From: CAYOBW01 sp964402115
GTDB taxonomy: Bacteria > Verrucomicrobiota > Kiritimatiellia > UBA8416 > CAYOBW01
Direction of reading: 5' to 3'
NCBI GenBank assembly: GCA_964402115.1
Contig: CAYOBW010000063.1
Span: 1-29,155, forward strand
Length of the DNA: 29,155 nt
How positions within the stretch are numbered: the stretch's first letter is position 1; the number at the start of each line of letters is the position of its first letter. Position numbers and translations under genes: made by a program. Of this stretch, positions 23,183 through 29,155 are shown piece by piece. The notes under the pieces were generated by a model. That model did no database searches and had not been told where the DNA came from. It saw only the letters and a program-made list of their open reading frames with translations.

Positions 23183-25063
23183 GTGTCTGCAGCCCGCCAG
23201 ATCCAGGTGCTCTCCGATCACGTGATCAACAAGATCGCGGCGGGGGAGGTCGTGGAACGTCCCGCTTCCGTCCTGAAGGAAGTGGTGGAGAACGCCGTGG
23301 ATGCCGGCGCGACGCAGATCGACGTCGAGATCGTGGCGGGCGGCCGGAAGCTGGTGGCCGTGCGCGACAACGGCTCCGGGATGGACCGCGACAACGCCCT
23401 GCTGGCGGTCGAGCGCCACGCCACGAGCAAAATCCGCGACGTGGACGACATCGAGCACATCGACACGCTCGGCTTCCGGGGCGAGGCGCTGGCCGCCATC
23501 GCCTCCGTCTCCCGTTTCCGGCTGGTGTCCGCGCTGGAGGGCGCCGTGGGCGGGACGGAGATCCTGATCGATGGCGGGAAGCTGCGCGATGTCGCGGACG
23601 CTGGCGCACCGACGGGTACGACGATCGAGGTCCGCGACCTCTTCTTCAACGTTCCTGCGCGGCGCAAGTTCCTGCGCTCGCACGAAACCGAGCTGGCCCA
23701 CGTCAAGGAGACCTTCATCGTGACGGCTCTGGCGCGGCCCGGGGTGGGGTTCAGCCTGCGGGTGGACTCTCGCGAGCTTTACCGTCTGGCGCCCGGCGCG
23801 ACGCTGCCGGAGCGGCTCGGTGACCTCTTCGGCAGCGACTACCTGCGGCACCTGCGCCCCGTCGCGGCCACGCAGGCCGGTGTGCGTGTGACGGGGTTCA
23901 TCAGCCTGCCCACGCAAAGCCGGGCGGATCGCAATGAGCAGTACGTGTTCGTCAACCGGCGCGCCGCCGGCGCGCCGCTGCTTGGGCACGCCCTTCGCGA
24001 AGCGTATCGCGGCCTGCTGCCCGAGAACCGGCACCCCGCCGTGTTCCTCTACCTCGAGCTCGATCCGGGCGACGTGGACGTGAACGTGCACCCCACGAAG
24101 CGAGAGGTCCGCTTCCGCCGGCCCGGCGACGTGCGCGATGCCGTGCTGTACGCGCTGCGCACGGTGCTCGCTTCAGGCGCCGGCGCCCCGGCACAGCCGC
24201 CGCCGGGCCCCCCGCGCGCCCTGGCGCCGCCGACGGCCCACGTGCAGTTGAGCATCGCGGACCTGCCTTCCGCCCCGCCGTTCCAGTACCCGCGACCGCC
24301 TGCCCCGGCTTCGGCCGGCCCCGCGCCGGAGCCGTCGGTCTTTCCTTTCGGCCCCGGCGGCGCGCCGTCGCCCGCGTCGGCAGGCGCACCCCCTTCACCG
24401 TCCGTCCCGCCACGAGCGGCCGACGCCCTGCCATGCCCCGTGGGCGCGTCGGGCGGGCCGGTCGGGCCGCTGACCGAGCAGGCGCCCTGGGCGTGGTGCC
24501 GCGTGCTGGGGCAGGTGGCGGGCCTGTATGTGCTGCTCGAGACGGAAGACGGGCTGGTGATCATGGACCCCCGCGCCGCCCACGAGCGCGTGCTGTACGA
24601 GCGGTTCATGCGCGACATCGCCGGCAACCGGGTCCAGAGCCAGTCGCTGCTGCTCCCGGAGACGGTGGACCTCGGGCCGAAGGATGCGGCGCGCGTCCGT
24701 CGGCACGGGAAGCGTCTGCGCGAGCTGGGGTTTGGCGTGGCGGAGTTCGGCGGCGACAGCTTCGTCGTGGACGCCCTGCCGTCGTGCTTTGCCGGGGCGC
24801 CGGGAGCGGCGCTGCTCAACGAGGTGGCGCACGCGCTGGAGACCGCCGGCGCGCGCGGCGACACGCACTGGCTCGAGACGTCCGTGGCCGAGGCCGCCAG
24901 CCGCGCCGCCGTGCGCGGGCGCGACCGGCTGACCCTGCAGGAGATCGAACAGCTCGTGGTGGACCTCGCGCGGGCGGAGATGCCCTACACCTGCCCCCGC
25001 GGCCGCCCCACGCTCATCTTCACGTCGTTCAACGAGCTGGGGCGCAAGTTCGGCCGGACGTAG
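23183..25063 (+). CDS. mutL: DNA mismatch repair protein MutL
   Basis: The product has 626 aa. MutL couples MutS mismatch recognition to downstream repair through its GHKL ATPase. The start is the GTG at 23183 (MSAARQIQVLSDHVINKIAAGE...), matching the family N-terminus; no ATG is suitable and the Shine-Dalgarno is weak. ATPase motifs: KEVVENAVDAGA (32-43; E33 catalytic, N37 metal), DNGSGM (62-67), TLGFRGEAL (95-103) and GTTIEVRDLFFNVPARRKF (145-163). DVDVNVHPTKREVRF (297-311) ends the N-terminal half. Residues 331-430 are an unusually Pro/Ala-rich linker. In the C-terminal half the endonuclease motif DQHAxxExxxxE reads DPRAAHERVLYE (462-473) and CPHGRP reads CPRGRP (604-609), so both histidines expected to help bind metal are Arg. 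It may therefore be nicking-defective or use other ligands. Confidence 0.97.
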   Translation: MSAARQIQVLSDHVINKIAAGEVVERPASVLKEVVENAVDAGATQIDVEIVAGGRKLVAVRDNGSGMDRDNALLAVERHATSKIRDVDDIEHIDTLGFRGEALAAIASVSRFRLVSALEGAVGGTEILIDGGKLRDVADAGAPTGTTIEVRDLFFNVPARRKFLRSHETELAHVKETFIVTALARPGVGFSLRVDSRELYRLAPGATLPERLGDLFGSDYLRHLRPVAATQAGVRVTGFISLPTQSRADRNEQYVFVNRRAAGAPLLGHALREAYRGLLPENRHPAVFLYLELDPGDVDVNVHPTKREVRFRRPGDVRDAVLYALRTVLASGAGAPAQPPPGPPRALAPPTAHVQLSIADLPSAPPFQYPRPPAPASAGPAPEPSVFPFGPGGAPSPASAGAPPSPSVPPRAADALPCPVGASGGPVGPLTEQAPWAWCRVLGQVAGLYVLLETEDGLVIMDPRAAHERVLYERFMRDIAGNRVQSQSLLLPETVDLGPKDAARVRRHGKRLRELGFGVAEFGGDSFVVDALPSCFAGAPGAALLNEVAHALETAGARGDTHWLETSVAEAASRAAVRGRDRLTLQEIEQLVVDLARAEMPYTCPRGRPTLIFTSFNELGRKFGRT

Positions 25064-25114
25064 CGCAGGCGCCACCTCCTCTTTGCGGCACGTCCTCTCC
25101 ACTGCGGGCTGTCG

Positions 25115-25147
25115 CGGTTTCACCACGCGAACACGTGGTAGCTGAAT
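25115..25147 (-). repeat. REP-like palindromic element upstream of the RAYT gene (left flank)
   Basis: On the minus strand it contains the hairpin CCACG-TGTTCG-CGTGG followed by TGAAACCG. The same string with few changes, in the opposite orientation, lies downstream of the transposase (26039-26084); GTGGTGAAACCG is identical in both. Such inverted flanking is the usual arrangement for REP-associated tyrosine transposases. It is in the 184-bp gap after mutL. Confidence 0.7.
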
Positions 25148-25247
25148 ATTTTGCGCGGCAAGTACGTGCCCCGGCGAGCATTGGACGCGCTTTTCGTCCA
25201 CCATTTCGGCTTCCGAGCGGCACGACCGACGTGCTACCGTACACGGC

Positions 25248-25985
25248 ATGCCACGGGCGAGTCGCTATCTGCTGCCGGGATACACGTATCATCTGACGCA
25301 ACGCTGCCATGATCGTCGGTTTCTGTTGCGTTTCGCCAAGGACCGAGACGCGTATCGCGAGTGGCTGCGGGCGGGCGTGAACCGACACGGTGTGGCGGTG
25401 TACGGCTACAACATCACCTGCAACCATGTCCACGTCGTCGCGCATGTGGATGACGTGGAAGCCGTGAGCCGGATGATGCAACTGGCGGCGGGCGCCGGCG
25501 GGCAGCAGTACAACAGACGCAAGGGGACCAGTGGCGCGTTCTGGGAAGACACATATCAATGCACGGTCATCGAGAACGGTCGGCACTTGTGGAATTGCCT
25601 GCTGTACGTGGAGTTGAACATGGTTCGCGCCGGCGCGGTTACGCACCCCGCCGAGTGGCGCTGGAGCGGTTATGCGGAACTGACAGGTCAGCGTCAGCGC
25701 TTCCGGATTCTTTCGCTGGAGCGCCTGCTGGAGAGCCTGGGCGGAGGGAGTCTGGGCGGACTGCGGGCGTCTCTTGCCGCCAGTCTGGCCGAGCGTCTGG
25801 CGGGATCGCGCGAGCGTGAGCCGCACTGGACCGAATCACTTGCGGTGGGATCCAGGGGGTTCGTCAGCGCCATGGAGTGTCAGTACGGACATCGGTCCCG
25901 CTTCATTCTCGAACAGCGGGGGACAACGCCTGACGGAGAGACTTGGGCCGTGAGGGAATCGCCGGAAGCCTACAGCGCCGTTTAA
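25248..25985 (+). CDS. REP-associated tyrosine transposase (RAYT, Y1_Tnp/TnpA-REP family)
   Basis: The product has 245 aa. It is a single-strand DNA nuclease/transposase of the IS200/IS605-related Y1 HUH class that acts on REP hairpins. The HUH motif is NHVHVV (HVH at 60-62). The catalytic Tyr is probably Y88 in GGQQYNRRKGTSGAFWEDTY (84-103). The family signatures CLLYVELNMVRAG (117-129) and PAEWRWSGYAELTG (134-147) are present. Length and motifs are complete, so it looks intact. ATG at 25248; no strong ribosome binding site. It is flanked by inverted REP-like sequences (25115-25147 and 26039-26084). RAYTs are normally single-copy, domesticated and not self-mobile, so the REP family may be dispersed elsewhere in the genome. 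Confidence 0.93.
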   Translation: MPRASRYLLPGYTYHLTQRCHDRRFLLRFAKDRDAYREWLRAGVNRHGVAVYGYNITCNHVHVVAHVDDVEAVSRMMQLAAGAGGQQYNRRKGTSGAFWEDTYQCTVIENGRHLWNCLLYVELNMVRAGAVTHPAEWRWSGYAELTGQRQRFRILSLERLLESLGGGSLGGLRASLAASLAERLAGSREREPHWTESLAVGSRGFVSAMECQYGHRSRFILEQRGTTPDGETWAVRESPEAYSAV

Positions 25986-26038
25986 CCGTCGAAAAGCGGC
26001 CGCAAGCCGTTCAGAGCCATCTGTTTCCGTTGTAACCT

Positions 26039-26084
26039 ATTCACTCGCCACTAGTTCTCGTGGCTAGTTCTCGTGGTGAAACCG
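26039..26084 (+). repeat. REP-like palindromic element downstream of the RAYT gene (right flank)
   Basis: Starts ATTCA and contains CCAC-TAGTTCTC-GTGG, then GTGGTGAAACCG. It is the inverted partner of 25115-25147 but is extended by a 13-base tandem duplication, CTAGTTCTCGTGG at 26051-26063 and 26064-26076. It is part of the 301-bp convergent region between the RAYT and YdjY genes. The rest of that region holds the 16-base tandem repeat and 65-bp inverted repeat listed next. Near the YdjY stop it also holds a six-pair stem (AATAGG 26276-26281, CCTATT 26286-26291). Confidence 0.68.
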
Positions 26085-26109
26085 TGTTCGCCCGAAACCG
26101 TGTTCGCCC
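26078..26109. repeat. Perfect 16-bp tandem duplication
   Basis: GAAACCGTGTTCGCCC is present at 26078-26093 and again, unchanged, at 26094-26109. The first unit starts inside the REP-like element, so the duplication copies the REP edge. Confidence 0.85.
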
Positions 26110-26110
26110 G

Positions 26111-26175
26111 ACTGGGAGCGGGGGCGTCTCGCCCCGCAACGAGAAGACCGGGGGCGGGACGCCCCCGCTCCCAGT
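26111..26175. repeat. 25-bp inverted repeat made of two hairpins (BIME-like)
   Basis: The arms 26111-26135 and 26151-26175 are reverse complements at 24 of 25 positions, separated by 15 bases. Each arm starts or ends with ACTGGGAGCGGGGGCG (or its complement) and contains its own stem: GGGGCG-TCT-CGCCCC on the left and GGGGCG-GGA-CGCCCC on the right. It lies between the convergent RAYT and YdjY genes, so it could also stop transcription from both sides, though there is no T-tract. Confidence 0.8.
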
Positions 26176-26286
26176 TACCGGGTCGGCTGTGTCGGATGAA
26201 TCCTTGCCACCGTTGACATCGCACCGCTGCCGTGCGCGTTGGACTTTCCAGTCTTCCAGTAGATGTTTTTGCACCAATAGGCGCCC

Positions 26287-27729
26287 CTATTTTCCCGGCG
26301 GGCCGATGAAGATGTGGACCGTATTGTGCGTGGTCAGGACGGCGGGGGTGAGGTAGCTCAGCAGCTCGCCCTGTGTCACGCCGGCGTCCGCGAACACGAG
26401 GACCACGGGCAGGCCCGGGCCGCGCCGCGTGAGTTCCGCGCGGAGGTCGGCGGGTTTGGCCAGCGGGTAATCCAGCGTGTCGGCCACGGTCTGGTTGGTT
26501 GCCTCGTTCCAGTTGAGCGTGATCTTTGTCAGCGTGCCGCGCACGGCGGCGCCGCTCTTCTCGAGCCGCAGCTCCCAGGCCTCGCCAGGTCGCTCGCTGC
26601 GCGCGCGGAAGCGCTCGGGCGACACGTGGGCCAGGAAGTAGAACTGGCCCGCCTCGGGCGGCTCCACGCGGATGCCGCGCTCCTGCTCCAACTCCTGCAG
26701 GGCGCGGCAGAGTGCGCCCAGCGTGTCGAGCCGCAGGCGCGGGTCGACGCGCAGCGTGACGTAGGGATCGAATCCTCCCTCGATCCACTGCCGCAGCGTC
26801 TGCAGCGTCGCGGGCCAGGTGTCGGCGCCGGCGGCGACCGCCGCGCGGTTCGTTGCGCCGGGGGCGCCCGCGGTCAGCTCGCAGCGCAGGGCCGCGCCGT
26901 TCGTGCCGCCGCCGGCTGCGGCCGGGCTGACGGCAAGCACGGCCTCGCGCACGCAGCTGGCCCCGTCGGGCCGGGCCGGTGCCAGCACGATCTCCAGGGG
27001 CACGCCGAAGGGCAGCGCGAAATCGGGGTGCATGACCTGCGTGTTGTAGACGTCGCCCTGCGGGGCCTTGCGGGGCACGTCGAGAACGGTCTGCGGTTCG
27101 TTGTAGTTGGACGCGATCGACTGCGGCTCGCCCTCGTCCGCCCGCACCACGCCTGCCGCGGCCAGCGCCGCGTTGGTGACCGGGGGAGAGCCGGTGAACA
27201 CGAAGCCCGTCTCGGGCAGCGGCTGGTCGTTCTGCGTGCTCTTGACCAGCCGTTCGGCGCGCACGGCGCCGGGCGGCCAGTTGGTGGCGCCCGCGGCGGA
27301 GACGTGCATGATTACCCGCTCGCCCCTCGGCCAGAAACGGAACGCGTTCGGGTCCACGGGACGCCCCGGCTGCAGCCCGATGAACTTCAGCGCGGCCTGG
27401 ACGTCGCCCGCGCCCGCGAAGGAGAGCGCCACCGCTTCGTAGCCGTGTCCGCTGTTCTCGGCGATCAGGAAGAACTCGACCGTCGTGCCGCCCGTGATGC
27501 CGGTGGACTCGGCGCGCAGGGCGACGGTGCGCGTCCTGCGGTCGGCGACCAGGCCGGGGCGCAGGAAGACGTCCGGGTTGTTCTTGTAGCGCTCCGCGGC
27601 GGCGCGGTCGGCGGTTGCCACGGCTGCCTTGTTGCGGGCGTGCAGGGCCGGGTCGGGAACCTGCTGCGCCCGGGCCGTGCCCAGCAGGCCGGCTGTCGCG
27701 GCGACCCAGAACCATTTGTGCATGTGCAT
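26287..27729 (-). CDS. Secreted YdjY-domain protein
   Basis: The product has 480 aa. GAGGAG lies eight bases upstream of the ATG at 27729 (a second in-frame ATG is at 27723). Signal peptide 1-21 (GTARA, then Q). Residues about 52-215 resemble the YdjY domain: VFLRPGLVADRRTRTVALRAESTG (54-77), VEFFLIAENSGHGYEAVALSF (84-104), ALKFIGLQPGRPVDP (113-127) and FWPRGERVIMHV (132-143). The C-terminal half (about 240-480) is not recognised; residues 440-477 (LPVVLVFADAGVTQGELLSYL...) vaguely recall the ExbD periplasmic fold. YdjY proteins have no established function, so none is given. The gene is monocistronic as far as can be seen, convergent with the RAYT gene, with 490 bp of non-coding DNA upstream. 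Confidence 0.82.
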   Translation of the reverse strand: MHMHKWFWVAATAGLLGTARAQQVPDPALHARNKAAVATADRAAAERYKNNPDVFLRPGLVADRRTRTVALRAESTGITGGTTVEFFLIAENSGHGYEAVALSFAGAGDVQAALKFIGLQPGRPVDPNAFRFWPRGERVIMHVSAAGATNWPPGAVRAERLVKSTQNDQPLPETGFVFTGSPPVTNAALAAAGVVRADEGEPQSIASNYNEPQTVLDVPRKAPQGDVYNTQVMHPDFALPFGVPLEIVLAPARPDGASCVREAVLAVSPAAAGGGTNGAALRCELTAGAPGATNRAAVAAGADTWPATLQTLRQWIEGGFDPYVTLRVDPRLRLDTLGALCRALQELEQERGIRVEPPEAGQFYFLAHVSPERFRARSERPGEAWELRLEKSGAAVRGTLTKITLNWNEATNQTVADTLDYPLAKPADLRAELTRRGPGLPVVLVFADAGVTQGELLSYLTPAVLTTHNTVHIFIGPPGK

Positions 27730-27854
27730 GCCGGAAACTCCTCTCTCCTGTCAAAACCCCATGCTGCCCCGAATCGCAGCCAAAAGCAATGCGACGCTTG
27801 TGCGGGGGTGCGATGGGGCGCATCTGCGTTTGATTGACCCTGGAAGGGCGTCTA

Positions 27855-27887
27855 GGCTGTTAGGCTGTGGGCTGTTAGGCTGTAGGC
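27855..27887 (+). repeat. 15-bp tandem repeat
   Basis: GGCTGTTAGGCTGTG (27855-27869) is followed by GGCTGTTAGGCTGTA (27870-27884) and GGC. Each unit is itself two near-copies of GGCTGT plus one or two bases, so a shorter 7-8 base unit has been duplicated twice. Confidence 0.8.
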
Positions 27888-27955
27888 AGGCGATCCATCG
27901 TACTCGTCCTCAGTGAGCACAGCGAACGGTCGTCGTCCTCGAAGAGACAAACGAG

Positions 27956-27986
27956 GGAATCGAGGACGAGGACGAGGACGATGGGA
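27956..27986 (+). repeat. Modular hexanucleotide repeat element, three units
   Basis: GGAATCGA, three units of GGACGA, then TGGGA. It has the same border sequences as the minus-strand element at 138-180 but a different unit sequence and number; the 12-base length difference equals two units. Confidence 0.72.
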
Positions 27987-28219
27987 AATCGAAGGCTGGA
28001 CAAATACACGTCGCCGACCATCGGGTGGGTTACGGCTCGCAAGCTCGCCGAACCTCGAGACTGACGTTGCGCCGACCGGCGGGGCGAGCGCAAGTCAATA
28101 GATCACAGATGTGCCCGTGCGATGGGGGTGTGGCGCGGCACAGGAGGGTGGCGGGATCAGGGGAGGGGAGCGCCTATTTATCTTTAGTCCTGGACTCGTC
28201 CCGGCGGCACGCGCGCCAC

Positions 28220-29155
28220 TCACCGCCCCGACTCCCCGAGCGTCCTCAGTTGTCGATCCGTTACCAGCCAAATCAGTCCGTGCTTCTTCGCCGACGCTTT
28301 CGACAGCGCCTGCCGCTCCGCGTTCTTCGGATACTCGATGAGCAGCACGGGCTTCCTCGCTCCGGCCATTTTCCGCAAGTGGCCCAGCACTTCGTTTGTG
28401 CCCGACTTGGACTGGAGCTTGTTGCCGTCGGTGAAGAGGTCTTCGATGCCGATGGCGCTGATGTTCTCGAGGAAGTCCGCGTGCGCGAGGAGTTGCGAAC
28501 CGTTCTGTGGGATGACGAGCGCGGCGGGATTCGATTTGCGGACGCGGGCGGCTATGGCTTTCACCCAGTCCACCATGTCGCGGCGGTAGCTCTGCTTCGT
28601 CTCCGGGTTCACGCGGTCGTCAATGAAGTCCTTGCCATCCTGCTCGAAGGTCTCGAAGCCGTCCACGATATCGAGATAGACGCCGTCAAAGCCGCGCGCC
28701 AGCGCGTCATCCACGGCGGCGAGGATGAGGCGCTGCCAATCCGGCTGCCAGTACTTCACGCGGTAGTTGCCCTGCCACTCCGGGTTCTCCGCCCCGAGCC
28801 AGGCGGGCGCGGCGGCGGTGAGCTTGCCCTTGCTGCCCCACTCCTTGCGCCAGTAGGGCCGGTAATCCTCCGCCTCCCCAATGGAAATGTAGGCGATCAC
28901 TTTGTGCCCCGGCTGCCCGCGGCGGACCGCATCGACGTCCTCGCGCTCCCAAGGCGTATCGGTACTGAACGCCGCATCGAGGACGATCCAATCGCGTCCG
29001 CACGCCGCGAGCCGCTCGACGGCGGCGGGTTTCGTCCTGGCGAACGAGTCGGCCTGGAGGACGTAGGCAAAGGAGGCAGGGGCCGGTTCCGCGCAGGCTG
29101 TTTGGGCCAACAACAGAGGCGCGAGCAACGCTGCGAATGATTGGAATCCTTTGGA
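28220..29155 (-). CDS. Secreted GH114-like (MJ1477/TM1410 family) putative glycoside hydrolase, 5' end outside the window
   Basis: The visible 311 aa end at the TGA at 28220-28222. The frame stays open to the window edge through SKGFQSFAALLAPLLLAQTACAEP, which is the core of a signal peptide, so the real start is probably just beyond 29155; a TTG at 29128 is a less likely start. TIM-barrel landmarks: SFAYVLQAD, DWIVLDAAFSTD, KVIAYISIGEAEDYRPYW, YRVKYWQPDWQ, GFDGVYLDIVDGFETF (Asp candidates for the active site), ALVIPQNGSQLL, AIGIEDLFTDG, VLLIEYPKN and GLIWLVTDRQL. This matches PF03537-type proteins, some of which are endo-alpha-1,4-polygalactosaminidases acting on exopolysaccharide; substrate here is unproven. 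Confidence 0.85.
   Translation of the reverse strand, partial: SKGFQSFAALLAPLLLAQTACAEPAPASFAYVLQADSFARTKPAAVERLAACGRDWIVLDAAFSTDTPWEREDVDAVRRGQPGHKVIAYISIGEAEDYRPYWRKEWGSKGKLTAAAPAWLGAENPEWQGNYRVKYWQPDWQRLILAAVDDALARGFDGVYLDIVDGFETFEQDGKDFIDDRVNPETKQSYRRDMVDWVKAIAARVRKSNPAALVIPQNGSQLLAHADFLENISAIGIEDLFTDGNKLQSKSGTNEVLGHLRKMAGARKPVLLIEYPKNAERQALSKASAKKHGLIWLVTDRQLRTLGESGR

Larger units (their letters stand above)
27730..28219. other. 490-bp repeat-bearing intergenic region
   Basis: No gene is supported; short open frames here are repetitive or lack start signals. It contains the YdjY ribosome binding site (27738-27743), a 15-base tandem repeat (27855-27884) and the hexanucleotide element (27956-27986). 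TCGTCCTCGA, about 20 bases upstream of that element, is complementary to its core and could form a ten-pair stem. Confidence 0.6.

Noticed and set aside
25248..25985. A complete IS200/IS605 insertion sequence.
   Set aside because: The transposase has RAYT signatures (NMVRAG, WRWSGYAELTG) and REP-like flanks; no tnpB and no IS ends are seen.
26276..26294. Rho-independent terminator (AATAGG-CGCC-CCTATT then TTC).
   Set aside because: The stem has only six pairs, the T-tract is about two bases, and it overlaps the stop codon of the YdjY gene. It is too weak to call.
27730..28219. Short genes or a tRNA/ncRNA in the intergenic region.
   Set aside because: Open frames are repeat-derived; no cloverleaf or known RNA motif was recognised by eye.

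Overview
This is a GC-rich window with long secreted proteins and almost gapless polycistronic packing. The gene repertoire suggests a free-living or polymer-degrading member of the PVC group, most likely Kiritimatiellota or Verrucomicrobiota. It includes giant 'autotransporter-associated beta-strand repeat' (PATR) proteins, a secreted FAD-dependent oxidoreductase with golvesin-like domains, a XylR-type regulator (periplasmic-binding-protein fold plus AraC helix-turn-helix), a YdjY-domain protein, and GH99/WbsX-like and GH114-like secreted glycosidase candidates. The placement rests on gene content only; there is no rRNA or other phylogenetic marker except mutL.

Layout. Position 1-49 holds the first 16 codons of a minus-strand gene that leaves the window. 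From 19544 down to 289, five minus-strand genes form one probable operon: two giant paralogous PATR proteins (1647 and 1669 aa), a third PATR protein (1123 aa), an FAD-dependent oxidoreductase with several accessory domains (1043 aa), and an alpha/alpha-toroid-like secreted protein (894 aa). Junctions are 15 bp, 92 bp, a TGATG overlap, and 7 bp. All five begin with a signal peptide. Upstream on the same strand lies a XylR-like regulator (19965-21200), divergent from a secreted GH99/WbsX-like protein (21342-23117). mutL (23183-25063) follows.

The right part is more mobile. A RAYT (REP-associated tyrosine transposase, 25248-25985) is flanked by inverted copies of a palindromic REP-like sequence. 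Beyond it are tandem duplications and a near-perfect 25-bp inverted repeat built of two small hairpins. A YdjY-domain protein and a 5'-truncated GH114-like (MJ1477/TM1410 family) gene close the window; between them is a 490-bp intergenic region with short tandem repeats.

Working model (inference). The regulator may sense a sugar and control the divergent glycosidase, the downstream surface/secreted operon, or both. The PATR proteins would be beta-helical surface or exported scaffolds, and the FAD enzyme and toroid protein would act on a glycan. The three PATR proteins share a C-terminal module of about 95 residues. They have neither a recognisable autotransporter beta-barrel nor a PEP-CTERM tail, so how they are exported or anchored is open. 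The second theme is repeat biology: at least four short-repeat families, including a modular hexanucleotide element with fixed borders found at both ends of the window.
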